From JBCBDX01 sp038529265 (GTDB lineage Bacteria > Pseudomonadota > Alphaproteobacteria > Rhizobiales > Rhizobiaceae): a stretch of 64,000 nt of DNA. The notes under the pieces are model-generated. The model did no database searches. It was not told the DNA's origin and saw only the letters and a program-made list of their open reading frames with translations. Each line of letters begins with the position of its first letter. Positions within the stretch are counted from its first letter, which is position 1. The stretch covers positions 116,925 to 180,924 of the forward strand of contig JBCBDX010000008.1 in NCBI GenBank assembly GCA_038529265.1, given 5' to 3'. Below, piece by piece: positions 49,846-58,048 of the stretch. The translations under genes were made by a program, and so were the position numbers.

Positions 49846-50355
49846 ATGCTCAATGCCGATGTCGATAAGCACCATATGGAGTTTGCGCTCAGCATTGCTT
49901 TAGCGATGGCAGCAATTGTCGGTGGGGCATTGGTGTTTGAATATGGGCTCGGCTACTTGCCGTGTTACCTCTGCCTTCTTCAGCGCACGCCCTATTACAT
50001 CGGGGTGCCAGTTGCGCTTATTGCAGCTTTAGCCATCTGGCAGCGTTGGCCTTCCTGTGTCGCGCGCGGCGCGATCATTATTATCGGTTTGCTCATGGTC
50101 TACGGTGCTGTTTTGAGCGCTTACCATGCGGGCATTGAGTGGGCATGGTGGGATGGTCCGGCCGATTGTGGTGCTACAAGCGCCGGTGTCGTGACCGATG
50201 CAACGAACCTTTTGTCGGCCATTGATCGTGTTCAACCACCTTCCTGCGATGAGGCCGCTCTTCGTATCGCAGGCCTGTCTTTGGCGGGCTGGAACGTACT
50301 TCTCAGCCTCGCGCTTTTGGTTTGGACCGTCAATGTTTTGCGGCGCCGGGCTTAA
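49846..50355 (+). CDS. dsbB: Disulfide bond formation protein B
   Basis: An inner-membrane quinone-linked oxidase that re-oxidises DsbA. The 169-residue protein has four helices. The first Cys pair is in GYLPCYLCLLQRTPYY (CxxC, next to the quinone-binding Arg), and the second periplasmic pair is in DGPADCGATS and QPPSCDEAALR. All four essential cysteines are present. The ATG at 49846 follows AGGTAGGGA. No dsbA is adjacent in this window. With CcdA and the exported thioredoxin it shows both oxidising and reducing periplasmic routes. Confidence 0.9.
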   Translation: MLNADVDKHHMEFALSIALAMAAIVGGALVFEYGLGYLPCYLCLLQRTPYYIGVPVALIAALAIWQRWPSCVARGAIIIIGLLMVYGAVLSAYHAGIEWAWWDGPADCGATSAGVVTDATNLLSAIDRVQPPSCDEAALRIAGLSLAGWNVLLSLALLVWTVNVLRRRA

Positions 50356-50373
50356 AGCCCCCTTCGCTGGGTC

Positions 50374-50658
50374 CTAGCTAGGTTTCTTTTTGGTTCGCTC
50401 CGAGCCGACCGCATTTTTTAATCGCGCGATGCAATATGCGACCGGCATGATCAAGCTTGCGAACACAAGTGCCGCACTGATTGGCGCCAGATAGATGAAT
50501 GTCACCTCGATGTCCTTGCACTCAGCGCTGTGGTACGTGCCGCCCTCGAAGTCGCATGCAACCGTGCCGTCAAGGTGCAGACGCACCAGCATTGAGCCGA
50601 AAAGCATTGCCAAAAAAAGGCAAATACACGTCGCTGCCCATCCCAGGTATTTGGCCAT
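50374..50658 (-). CDS. Small membrane protein of unknown function
   Basis: A 94-residue protein with two predicted helices (about 5-25 and 55-77) and three cysteine-bearing loops (CICLFL, VACDFEGG, SAECKDIE), which might bind metal or form a disulfide outside. AAAGG precedes the ATG. It is convergent with dsbB, 18 bases apart, and about 40 bases upstream of the HNH gene in the reverse direction. I do not recognise a family; confidence rests on the open frame, hydrophobic pattern and start site. Confidence 0.6.
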   Translation of the reverse strand: MAKYLGWAATCICLFLAMLFGSMLVRLHLDGTVACDFEGGTYHSAECKDIEVTFIYLAPISAALVFASLIMPVAYCIARLKNAVGSERTKKKPS

Positions 50659-50700
50659 CTATCGCAGCCTTTTCAGTTTTTGGTATTGGCAAGAACGTCT

Positions 50701-51258
50701 CTAAGGTTCCAATTCGGTATCCCAATAAAGATAATCCATCCAGCTTTCGTGCAGATGGTTCGGCGGGAACCGGCGTCCGTTATTGTTCAGTTCATGGACG
50801 GTTGGCTGGAATGGCATCTGTCGTGGCTTCATGTCAGTCTGCGAAGGCATGCGACCGCCTTTGCGTAAGTTGCAAGGAGAACAAGCGGTTACGATGTTTT
50901 GCCACGTTGTCTGACCGCCATAGCGTCTGGGAATCAGATGATCGAACGTCAAATCTTCGGTCGACCCACAATATTGGCATTCGAAATGATCGCGTAGAAA
51001 AACATTGAAGCGGGTAAACGCCGGATAGGTCGCCGGTTTGATATATTCTTTAAGGCTGACGACACTTGGAACGCGCATGGCAAACGATGGCGAATTAACC
51101 TCTGTATCGTATTCAGCAACGATATTGACCCGATCCAGAAACACCGCCTTGATCGCATCCTGCCAAGACCATAGCGAGAGTGGATAGTAGCTTAGGGGCC
51201 GATAATCGGCGTTAAGCACAAGTGCCGGAAGTGCCTCAGGCGAGACCGCGACTGTCAA
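50701..51258 (-). CDS. HNH endonuclease
   Basis: A 185-residue protein with the HNH nuclease signature: FECQYCGSTEDLTFDHLIPR (zinc Cys pair, then D-H), then QNIVTACSPCNLRKGGR (second Cys pair and the N/H residues). The N-terminal part (about 1-80) fits the family of standalone HNH proteins found once per genome in many alphaproteobacteria, not part of a restriction system here. Cellular role unknown, possibly DNA repair. No mobile-element genes are nearby. Confidence 0.88.
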   Translation of the reverse strand: MTVAVSPEALPALVLNADYRPLSYYPLSLWSWQDAIKAVFLDRVNIVAEYDTEVNSPSFAMRVPSVVSLKEYIKPATYPAFTRFNVFLRDHFECQYCGSTEDLTFDHLIPRRYGGQTTWQNIVTACSPCNLRKGGRMPSQTDMKPRQMPFQPTVHELNNNGRRFPPNHLHESWMDYLYWDTELEP

Positions 51259-51394
51259 CGTTTTCCCCTGTAAGTCGGTTGCGTTGCATCGCTTATACTA
51301 AGCTTGTTGTGACAGGGATGTGAAGCTGTTGCGTCAGTATTATGGCGCGTCATATTGCCCATTTATTTCAGATATTTAGGCAGAAAAGCGACAG

Positions 51395-52048
51395 TCACGG
51401 CATGACTTTGCGTTTCGCCAGCACCGCGTAGTACGCCCAAAACAGCCGTGCAGCGACACCTCGCCAAGGGGCCCATGATTCGGCTATCTTCCGAAGCGCT
51501 TTGTCATCCGGTCGCTCTGCAAGTGCCAGTCCTTGTCGCGCCGCATTTTGCAGTGCCAAGTCTCCTGCAGGGAAAATATCGGGATGGCCAACGGCGAAAA
51601 GCAAGTAGACTTCCGCGGTCCAAGGACCGATGCCTTTGACTTGCGTTAAATGAGCAATTGCATCGTCCGCAGGCATTTGTCCCACATGATCAAGCAGCAG
51701 CGAGCCGCTCTCGATCGCTTCGCACAAAGCACAAAGCGCTCTTTGCTTTGGGCGGGACAGGCCCGCTTCAATCCAAGCCGTTTCGCCACATTGTATGAAC
51801 ATCACAGGACTTAAGGGTGAGATGCGTTTTACCAATCGCTGCCATATGGCATCCGCGCTTTGAACGGACACCTGCTGGCCAATGATGATTTTCACGAGGC
51901 TTGCAAAGCCTGGCTCGCTTCTCCGTAGCGGTACTTGATCCACGAGTGCTGCTAATTCAGCAAGCTGAGGATCTTTTGAAACGAGCCATTCTACGCCCTC
52001 ATTGATGTGCGCTTGAGTTTCGATGGTTGCGGGGAGTGAAACATTCAT
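51395..52048 (-). CDS. DNA-3-methyladenine glycosylase II (AlkA-like)
   Basis: A 217-residue base-excision repair enzyme that removes alkylated purines. The helix-hairpin-helix motif and catalytic Asp are in QVKGIGPWTAEVYLLFAVGHPDIFPAGDLALQ, with HhH Gly residues and the Asp of GDLAL. The N-terminal FASLVKIIIGQQVSVQSADAIW is typical of the AlkA core without the E. coli Ada-like N-domain. The ATG at 52048 is 14 bases from the divergent gluQ start at 52063. It is not part of an Ada operon. Confidence 0.9.
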   Translation of the reverse strand: MNVSLPATIETQAHINEGVEWLVSKDPQLAELAALVDQVPLRRSEPGFASLVKIIIGQQVSVQSADAIWQRLVKRISPLSPVMFIQCGETAWIEAGLSRPKQRALCALCEAIESGSLLLDHVGQMPADDAIAHLTQVKGIGPWTAEVYLLFAVGHPDIFPAGDLALQNAARQGLALAERPDDKALRKIAESWAPWRGVAARLFWAYYAVLAKRKVMP

Positions 52049-52062
52049 GGCACCCATTTGCC

Positions 52063-52944
52063 ATGTCTGTGGAAATTGAGCGACCCATATTCCGTTTTGC
52101 CCCTTCGCCCAACGGACATCTGCATTTGGGCCACGCCTATAGTGCGCTCTTGAATCAGAAGCTTGCGCAGGAAGCCGGCGGCCGAATGCTCCTTCGAATT
52201 GAAGACATTGATACGGCGCGCTGCACGCCACAGCTTGAAGCTGAGTCGATAGAAGATCTTGGATGGCTTGGTTTTCATTGGGACGAACCGGTGCGTCGTC
52301 AGTCCGATCATTTTGCGGATTATGAACAAGCTTTGAGTACCTTGATCGCTGCTGATCTTGCTTATCGCAGCACGATGACGCGTGGAGAATTGCGCGCTTA
52401 CGTTGCCGGCAAAGAAGCAACCGGTCAGACGTGGCCACGTGATCCGGATGGCGCGCCAATTTTCCCTGGCCGGGCATATGAGGCAGATCAATTTGATGAA
52501 GACAGCACCGGCGTCTGGCGCCTGGATGTGAATGCGTCGCTCGAGCATTTGGGCTTAAGAGAAGTCGCTTGGCCAGAAAACGGCGCCGGTCCAGATGGAG
52601 AAAACGGAACGGTGAAAGCCAATCCTGCGGTCTGGGGAGACTTTGTTTTGGCAAGACGAGATACGCCTACCAGCTATCATTTAAGTGTCGTCGTAGACGA
52701 TCATTTACAAAGAGTGAGCCATATTGTTCGGGGGCGGGACCTATATTACGCGACCTCGGCTCACGCGTTGTTACAGGAACTATTGGGCTTTGAACGGCCA
52801 AGCTATTTCCATCATGATTTGGTGATGGAGCCTGATGAGAGGCGCAAGCTTTCCAAAAGCCGACAAGACACCAGCCTGCGGGCGCTCAGAGCTTCTGGCT
52901 TTACGCCTCGTGATATCATGCGGATGGTTGGATTGGCTGTCTAA
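52063..52944 (+). CDS. gluQRS: Glutamyl-Q tRNA(Asp) synthetase
   Basis: Attaches glutamate to queuosine at position 34 of tRNA-Asp. The 293-residue protein is a truncated GluRS-like catalytic domain: HIGH-type NGHLHLGHAYSALLN, class I core (RIEDIDTARC), and KMSKS-like RRKLSKSRQDTS. The anticodon-binding domain is absent, as in the family. The zinc ligands of E. coli GluQRS (Cys, Cys, Tyr, Cys) appear replaced: YRSTMTRGEL and PIFPGRAYEAD carry Ser, Met, Phe and Ala at those positions. The frame is otherwise intact. ATG 52063 is divergent from alkA by 14 bases. Confidence 0.9.
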   Translation: MSVEIERPIFRFAPSPNGHLHLGHAYSALLNQKLAQEAGGRMLLRIEDIDTARCTPQLEAESIEDLGWLGFHWDEPVRRQSDHFADYEQALSTLIAADLAYRSTMTRGELRAYVAGKEATGQTWPRDPDGAPIFPGRAYEADQFDEDSTGVWRLDVNASLEHLGLREVAWPENGAGPDGENGTVKANPAVWGDFVLARRDTPTSYHLSVVVDDHLQRVSHIVRGRDLYYATSAHALLQELLGFERPSYFHHDLVMEPDERRKLSKSRQDTSLRALRASGFTPRDIMRMVGLAV

Positions 52945-53234
52945 GTGCCAAGTTTGTTAAGACCCAGCTTCGTCAGCACGAAAAGAGCCAGCAAAAGAAA
53001 CGCACCTGAGACCATGATGATTGCGAGGACAGTTGGATCGTTGGCTCGGAAGTCGGTATATTCGACACCCACACCACCTGCCAGCGAGCCGGCGATGAGC
53101 AAACCCATGTTGCCGAGGGGGCCAAAACCGTCGACACCCAAAACGCCGTCCATAGCGCTTCCTATGAAAAAACCACCGGCTGCCAAAAAGAACCCAAGGA
53201 AAAGCCAGCCCTGCGTTGTCAATTCGGTAATCAT
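52941..53234 (-). CDS. Small membrane protein of unknown function
   Basis: A 97-residue protein with three hydrophobic stretches (about 9-27, 35-58 and 71-89) and Gly-rich turns (MDGVLGVDGFGPLGNMG). A GTAAGGAG ribosome binding site supports the ATG. The 3' end overlaps the gluQ 3' end by 4 bases on the opposite strand. Relatives are present in several Hyphomicrobiales as hypothetical membrane proteins. A function cannot be proposed. Confidence 0.75.
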   Translation of the reverse strand: MITELTTQGWLFLGFFLAAGGFFIGSAMDGVLGVDGFGPLGNMGLLIAGSLAGGVGVEYTDFRANDPTVLAIIMVSGAFLLLALFVLTKLGLNKLGT

Positions 53235-53273
53235 GGCAATACTCCTTACCCAAGGTTACCAAATGATCGTTAA

Positions 53274-54155
53274 TCAGCTGTTGAGAGGCTTGGTTAACGT
53301 CCTGCCGTTCAAAATTGCCCGCGCGTTCTGATAGCGAATGATCGCTGCGTTGATCTCTGCACCCAGAATGAAGATCGCTGCAATAATATAGAGAAACACG
53401 AGAGCAATCATCAGCGAGGCAAGACCGGCATATGTTGTGACGTAGGTTGCAAAGCGTTCAAGATAAGCAGCGAAAACAGACGCTCCGAGAATCCAAAAAC
53501 TCATGGTCACGAAAATTCCCGGTATCAGCGAAACGAAAGTTCTTTGCCCGGCGGGTAGCCATTTGTGCACCACAAAAAGGCCGGTCACGAGCACTGTTAC
53601 CGCGACGGCGTAGCGCCAGAAGCCGACTTCAAAAGACAGCGATTGAATGCCGGGAACGTATTGCTCAACAATACGGAAAACGAGTGGTGCCAAAACCAGT
53701 AAAAAACTGATCGCCATAAAGCCAAGGGTGGCAATGAAGACGAACCCGAGGCTTTGGAGACGCACATAAACCAATGACCGCGTTTCGCTAACCCGATAAG
53801 CCCGGTTCAGCGCCACACGCAGCGCTTCTATGCCATTTGTTGCAAAGAAGGCTGCTGCTACCACTGAAACCGTCAACAGCCCGCTGCGTGGCACAGTCAG
53901 AACGTTGCGGACTTCATTGGCGATGGGTTCGGCTATTCGTTCCGGCCAAGTGTCGAAAACCAGATGTACGGCCAGATCCGCAAACTGTTCAGCGCCGAGA
54001 AATGTTGCCAGCGTCGTAGCGAAAATCATGAATGGGAATATTGCCAGGAGTGTCGACAAGGCGACATGGCTGGCCATTGCCCAGCCATCAGCCAGGTCGA
54101 AATGTCCAAGCGCATCGAACAATATGCGGCGCGCTATGACGAAAGATCGGAGCAT
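53274..54155 (-). CDS. YihY/BrkB-family membrane protein
   Basis: A 293-residue inner-membrane protein with six helices. The family pattern is present: HVALSTLLAIFPFMIFAT, RVALNRAYRVSETRSLVYV, the ILGASVFAAYLERFATYVTTYAGLASLMIALVFLYI repeat region, and ILGAEINAAI near the C-terminus. It was once called RNase BN and a virulence factor in Bordetella; the biochemical activity remains unclear. It follows the small membrane protein gene closely and is divergent from the SDR gene. Confidence 0.88.
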   Translation of the reverse strand: MLRSFVIARRILFDALGHFDLADGWAMASHVALSTLLAIFPFMIFATTLATFLGAEQFADLAVHLVFDTWPERIAEPIANEVRNVLTVPRSGLLTVSVVAAAFFATNGIEALRVALNRAYRVSETRSLVYVRLQSLGFVFIATLGFMAISFLLVLAPLVFRIVEQYVPGIQSLSFEVGFWRYAVAVTVLVTGLFVVHKWLPAGQRTFVSLIPGIFVTMSFWILGASVFAAYLERFATYVTTYAGLASLMIALVFLYIIAAIFILGAEINAAIIRYQNARAILNGRTLTKPLNS

Positions 54156-54243
54156 ACGCTGTTGTCTGCCCTTTCAATTTCGATAAATACCACCAGACAC
54201 ATAGTCTAACGTTTCCGCCAACATAAGAAGCGATGCGAAATTT

Positions 54244-55074
54244 ATGTCACAAAAGCCAACCATCATTGTCACCGGATGCTCGACCGGCATTGGCGCGCAT
54301 TGTGCTCGGCGGTTGCTGGAAGATGGGTGGCATGTCATCGCCAGCGCCCGAAAAGAAGAAGATTTGGCGCGTCTAAAAGCTGAAGGTGTTGACGCGCTAT
54401 TCCTCGAACACCGCGATCCCGATTCCATCATGAGCTTCTTCGACCAAGCTTTGGAATTGACGGGTGGAAGGCTAGATGCGCTCTTTAACAATGCCGGCTA
54501 CGCGCAACCGGGCGCCGTTGAAGATTTGCCGATTGAAGCACTGCGCGAGCAGATGGAGGTCAATTTTTTCGCGTATCATCAAATGCTGCTGATGGCTGTA
54601 CCGGTCATGCGCGCACAAGGGCACGGCCGCGTCATCCATTGTTCATCGGTGCTGGGTCGCGTCGCGATGCCATGGCGTGGTGCTTACACATCGTCCAAGT
54701 TTGCACTTAACGCGCTGACCAAAACCCTGCGCATGGAACTGGAGGGAACTGGCGTATATGCCAGTTTGATTGAACCGGGTTCCATTCCTTCAAACATTGC
54801 TGCCAATGGCGCGCGCTATGCGATGAAGTATATTGATCTATCGAACTCACCCCATCAGGAAAAATATCGGGCCCGTTTCGAAAGTCTTTTGTCTCAGAAA
54901 CCACCAACAGAACTATCCGGTTCGGAGCCGGTTTATCAGGCGCTGCGAAAGGCGCTAACATCAAGACGGCCGCGGCCGCATTATCCGGTAAAACCTGAGA
55001 CACATATTGCAATAATCATGGACAGGTTGCTGCCCAAGGATATTTTCTATCGACTCTTGAATCGGATGGCCTAA
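54244..55074 (+). CDS. Short-chain dehydrogenase/reductase
   Basis: A 276-residue NAD(P)-dependent oxidoreductase. The cofactor motif TGCSTGIGAHCARRL (Gly-rich), NNAG in LFNNAGYAQPG, and the catalytic Ser and Tyr-Lys in YTSSKFALN are present. The C-terminal part (about 190-276) carries extra helices, as in the larger SDR subgroups for oxo-fatty acids or sugars. It is divergent from the BrkB-like gene and starts the run SDR-HIG1-PduO. Confidence 0.9.
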   Translation: MSQKPTIIVTGCSTGIGAHCARRLLEDGWHVIASARKEEDLARLKAEGVDALFLEHRDPDSIMSFFDQALELTGGRLDALFNNAGYAQPGAVEDLPIEALREQMEVNFFAYHQMLLMAVPVMRAQGHGRVIHCSSVLGRVAMPWRGAYTSSKFALNALTKTLRMELEGTGVYASLIEPGSIPSNIAANGARYAMKYIDLSNSPHQEKYRARFESLLSQKPPTELSGSEPVYQALRKALTSRRPRPHYPVKPETHIAIIMDRLLPKDIFYRLLNRMA

Positions 55075-55113
55075 ATCCGGTCCCTAGAATGTGGGCTTTG
55101 CCCGAGGAATATC

Positions 55114-55314
55114 ATGTCAACAGTAATGTTTTTTTTGGCGCTAGTCGCTATGGGCGCCGTTGCGATTGTCTTGCTGATGGGACTGAAAAACCTGCTAACA
55201 CAAGGGGACGTCAACCTTTCTAATAAATTGATGCAAGCGCGGGTATTCCTTCAGTTCGTTGCCGTGGTGATCATAGTGGTTGGCATAATAATCGCGCGTC
55301 AGGCGACAGGATAG
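55114..55314 (+). CDS. HIG1-domain twin-transmembrane protein
   Basis: A 66-residue protein with two helices (about 4-26 and 45-63) and a loop NLLTQGDVNLSNKLMQARVFLQ, matching the HIG1/hypoxia-induced small membrane family. In bacteria and mitochondria such proteins associate with terminal oxidases or respiratory complexes; a role at a bacterial oxidase is inference. It lies 40 bases after the SDR gene and 4 bases before the cobalamin adenosyltransferase gene. Confidence 0.85.
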   Translation: MSTVMFFLALVAMGAVAIVLLMGLKNLLTQGDVNLSNKLMQARVFLQFVAVVIIVVGIIIARQATG

Positions 55315-55318
55315 ATTG

Positions 55319-55900
55319 ATGGTTACGCTAAACAAGATTTACACCAAGACGGGCGATAGCGGCACAACTGCGCTGGGTACTGGCGAGCGTCGCCTGAAGT
55401 TTGATTTGCGTATCTCTTCTTATGGTACGGTGGATGAAACCAATGCCTGTGTGGGTTTGGCGAGACTACATACCGGCGCGTCGGATCCTGACTTGGATCG
55501 CATGCTGTCGCGTATTCAGAACGATCTGTTCGATTTAGGCGCTGATCTGGCAACGCCTGAGACCGAAGAGCCTCCTGCTTACGAACCATTGCGGATCGTG
55601 GAAGCTCAGGTTCAACGCGTTGAAGCAGACATTGATGCACTGAACGATGGGCTTGAACCCCTTAGATCGTTTATTTTGCCCGGCGGCAGCGCGGCTTCTG
55701 CTAATTTGCATCTTGCTCGCACGGTAGCGCGGCGCGCTGAACGCTTGATTGTTGAGCTAGCTGAACAACCAGGTGAACACGTGAACCCGGAAGCGGTGAA
55801 ATATATGAACCGCATCAGTGACTTCTTCTTTGTCGCCGCCCGCGTCGTCAACGCGAACGGAGCCGATGATGTTTTGTGGGTTCCGGGGAAGAACCGCTGA
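55319..55900 (+). CDS. PduO-type cob(I)alamin adenosyltransferase
   Basis: Makes adenosylcobalamin from cob(I)alamin and ATP. The 193-residue protein has the PduO-type ATP-binding segment KIYTKTGDSGTTALGTGERR, SYGTVDETNACVGLAR and the C-terminal RISDFFFVAARVVNANG with conserved Arg residues. The ATG at 55319 follows the HIG1 stop by 4 bases. The standalone B12 user in the operon suggests a service role for methylmalonyl-CoA mutase or similar enzymes elsewhere. Confidence 0.92.
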   Translation: MVTLNKIYTKTGDSGTTALGTGERRLKFDLRISSYGTVDETNACVGLARLHTGASDPDLDRMLSRIQNDLFDLGADLATPETEEPPAYEPLRIVEAQVQRVEADIDALNDGLEPLRSFILPGGSAASANLHLARTVARRAERLIVELAEQPGEHVNPEAVKYMNRISDFFFVAARVVNANGADDVLWVPGKNR

Positions 55901-55904
55901 ATGT

Positions 55905-56246
55905 CTATCGGCTGATTGCAAAGCAACTGGTTACAACGACGCCGTTCATGGTGTCAGCTGAATTCCACTGCGTGATTTCGAGCATAGCGTCTTCGTTGCC
56001 AACTGCACTCAAAGCCCACCCGTAGCAGTCTTCAATACCAGTATCGGATTCGACAAGAAGCTGGCGCGCTTCGCCATTAGTATCGACCAAATTGATATGC
56101 ATCGAGCCTGGAGATTCAATCTCCATAGGCAATTCTTCAACCGACGTGATTTCGCCACCACTGATGCGCCAAGTTACAAACTCATCATATGCCGCAGCGC
56201 TGCCTGTAAAAGCTACCACACAGATGGTCGCCAATATAAGTTTCAT
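55905..56246 (-). CDS. Small exported protein of unknown function
   Basis: A 113-residue protein with a signal peptide (MKLILATICVVAFTGSAAAY). The mature part is acidic with two cysteines (IEDCYGW and TSCFAISR) that may form a disulfide, helped by DsbB. AAGGGG lies before the ATG. It is convergent with the cobalamin adenosyltransferase gene and divergent from the rhomboid gene. No family is recognised. Confidence 0.7.
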   Translation of the reverse strand: MKLILATICVVAFTGSAAAYDEFVTWRISGGEITSVEELPMEIESPGSMHINLVDTNGEARQLLVESDTGIEDCYGWALSAVGNEDAMLEITQWNSADTMNGVVVTSCFAISR

Positions 56247-56339
56247 GGTATGCCCCTTCGTTCGTGCCAAGCTTATGCATGTTGAAAAAAGCGCGCAACT
56301 CTTATTGACCTTGGGTGGGGCAATCAGTTTTGTGGGGCG

Positions 56340-57146
56340 ATGTTTATTCCGCTCAAAGACCGTAACCAGTTAAAACGCATCAAGCTGCAATATGTGACGT
56401 TAGCACTAATTGTGATCAACTGTTTGGTTTATGTTGGTGTCAACCTCGCGGGCGCACCGGATTTTGTCGAAGCGTTGGTTGTACAGCTTGGTTACATTCC
56501 TGCTGTTGTGAATGATTTCGAAGAGCTGCCGCCCGCGCTTGTTGTAATACCTGAAGAGTTGTCGCTTGTTTCCTATGCGTTTCTGCACGCTGATTTCATG
56601 CATCTTGCGTCCAACATGATCTTTCTTTGGGTCTTTGGCGACAACATCGAGGATGCGCTTGGCCATGTACGATTTCTGATTTTCTATTTGCTGTGTGCAG
56701 TTGCAGGCGGCCTCACACATGGCTTGATGGACCCTGCCTCCACAGCACCATTAATCGGCGCGTCAGGCGCAATTGCTGGAATTATCGGTGCTTATCTCAT
56801 TTTGCATCCAAGGGTTCGCGTGTGGGTTCTGGTATTGATGCGTATTCCGCTCCCGCTGCCTGCCTGGATACCGCTTTTGGGTTGGATCGGCTTTCAAATT
56901 TATATGCTTCTGATCGCTGGCGATGAAATGGTGTCATGGGCTGCTCATGTCGGCGGTTTTTTTGCCGGATGCATATTGGTATTGTTCATGAAGCGGCGTG
57001 GTGTCCCGCTTTTTGATCTGGAGATTAAAGAACCGAAAGCAGTGGTCAGATCTGTCCCATCGGTAAAACGAAATGGCTCGATACAACGGCCCCAACCCGC
57101 CGGCCATGAACCAGAAAAGACAAAGGTTTGGGGCAGGGGCAAATAG
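56340..57146 (+). CDS. Rhomboid-family intramembrane serine protease
   Basis: A 268-residue membrane protease with six core helices. The catalytic Ser is in GASGAIAGIIGAYL, and the catalytic His is in AAHVGGFFAGCIL near residue 222. HADFMHLASNMIFLW carries the conserved L1-loop residues. The C-terminal tail is cytoplasmic and Lys/Arg/Pro-rich. The substrate is unknown. It ends 10 bases before a dyad that lies upstream of etfBA. Confidence 0.9.
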   Translation: MFIPLKDRNQLKRIKLQYVTLALIVINCLVYVGVNLAGAPDFVEALVVQLGYIPAVVNDFEELPPALVVIPEELSLVSYAFLHADFMHLASNMIFLWVFGDNIEDALGHVRFLIFYLLCAVAGGLTHGLMDPASTAPLIGASGAIAGIIGAYLILHPRVRVWVLVLMRIPLPLPAWIPLLGWIGFQIYMLLIAGDEMVSWAAHVGGFFAGCILVLFMKRRGVPLFDLEIKEPKAVVRSVPSVKRNGSIQRPQPAGHEPEKTKVWGRGK

Positions 57147-57155
57147 AATATTACG

Positions 57156-57171
57156 TTGACGTAAACGTCAA
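57156..57171. promoter_or_regulatory. Dyad upstream of etfBA, possible LiuR/MerR-type operator
   Basis: TTGACGT (57156-57162), AA, ACGTCAA (57165-57171) is a perfect 16-base inverted repeat about 108 bases before the etfB ATG. A MerR-family regulator LiuR that controls branched-chain amino acid and acyl-CoA degradation genes, including etf, binds dyads of this general kind; the match here is by form only. A weak promoter (TTGTCG 57212-57217, 17 bases, GATAAA 57235-57240) lies between it and etfB. Confidence 0.5.
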
Positions 57172-57278
57172 AATATCGCATTAAACGGCAAATTGGCGCG
57201 GTCGACGTCGCTTGTCGTTGATTTTATAGCCATTGATAAAAATGTGTGCTTATCACCACGCAGTTTCGGGAGTGAAAA

Positions 57279-58028
57279 ATGAAAGTCTTGGTGCCGGTTA
57301 AACGCGTCGTTGATTACAACGTAAAAATCCGGGTGAAGCCTGATGGTTCCGGCGTTGAACTCGCAAATGTCAAAATGTCGATGAACCCTTTCGACGAGAT
57401 TGCTGTTGAAGAGGCTATACGTCTTAAAGAAGCTGGCAAAGTGACGGAAATTGTCGTTGTTTCCATTGGCCCAGCGCAAGCGCAGGAGACCATCCGCACC
57501 GGCTTGGCCATGGGCGCTGATCGCGGCATCTTGGTCAAGCATGATGATTTGGTTGAACCTTTGGCAGTTGCGAAAATCCTGAAAGGTGTTGTTGAAGCGG
57601 AAGAGCCTGGCCTTGTTATTCTCGGTAAGCAGGCAATCGACGATGATGCGAACCAGACAGGTCAGATGTTGTCGGCATTGCTCGGCTGGAGCCAGGGCAC
57701 GTTTGCATCGGACGTCGAGATTGAGGGCGATATCGCGAAAGTTACGCGCGAGATCGATGGAGGTTTGCAAACCATCGAGATCAAGATGCCTGCGATTGTC
57801 ACAACAGATTTGCGCTTGAACGAGCCGCGTTATGCATCTTTGCCAAACATCATGAAAGCCAAAAAGAAGCCGATTGATGAGAAGACGCCGGGCGACTTCG
57901 GTGTTGATGCTGCGCCGCGTCTGGAAGTTTTAAACACGGAAGAGCCGGAAGGGCGCAAAGCTGGCGTCAAAGTTGGTTCGGTTGAAGAGCTGGTCAGCAA
58001 GCTTCGCGATGAAGCTGGCGTGATCTGA
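57279..58028 (+). CDS. etfB: Electron transfer flavoprotein subunit beta
   Basis: A 249-residue soluble subunit that binds AMP and accepts electrons from acyl-CoA dehydrogenases. Features: MKVLVPVKRVVDYNVKIRVK at the start, GKQAIDDDANQTGQMLSALL (etf beta signature), and RYASLPNIMKAKKKP, the family's recognition loop containing a conserved Leu/Lys region. A GGGAG precedes the ATG. etfA follows 20 bases later, and the two form an operon ending in an intrinsic terminator. Confidence 0.97.
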   Translation: MKVLVPVKRVVDYNVKIRVKPDGSGVELANVKMSMNPFDEIAVEEAIRLKEAGKVTEIVVVSIGPAQAQETIRTGLAMGADRGILVKHDDLVEPLAVAKILKGVVEAEEPGLVILGKQAIDDDANQTGQMLSALLGWSQGTFASDVEIEGDIAKVTREIDGGLQTIEIKMPAIVTTDLRLNEPRYASLPNIMKAKKKPIDEKTPGDFGVDAAPRLEVLNTEEPEGRKAGVKVGSVEELVSKLRDEAGVI

Positions 58029-58048
58029 AGTTTCGGGAGAATTAAGAT

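Noticed and set aside
50356..50395. GGGCTT-A-AAGCCC palindrome after dsbB
   Set aside because: It is too short, the loop is one base and no T run follows, so it is not called as a terminator.
52045..52548. 167-residue open frame antisense to gluQ, and the upstream extension of the glycosylase to 52654
   Set aside because: The catalytic gluQ frame is clear and the glycosylase starts naturally at 52048; the extension would overlap gluQ by 600 bases.
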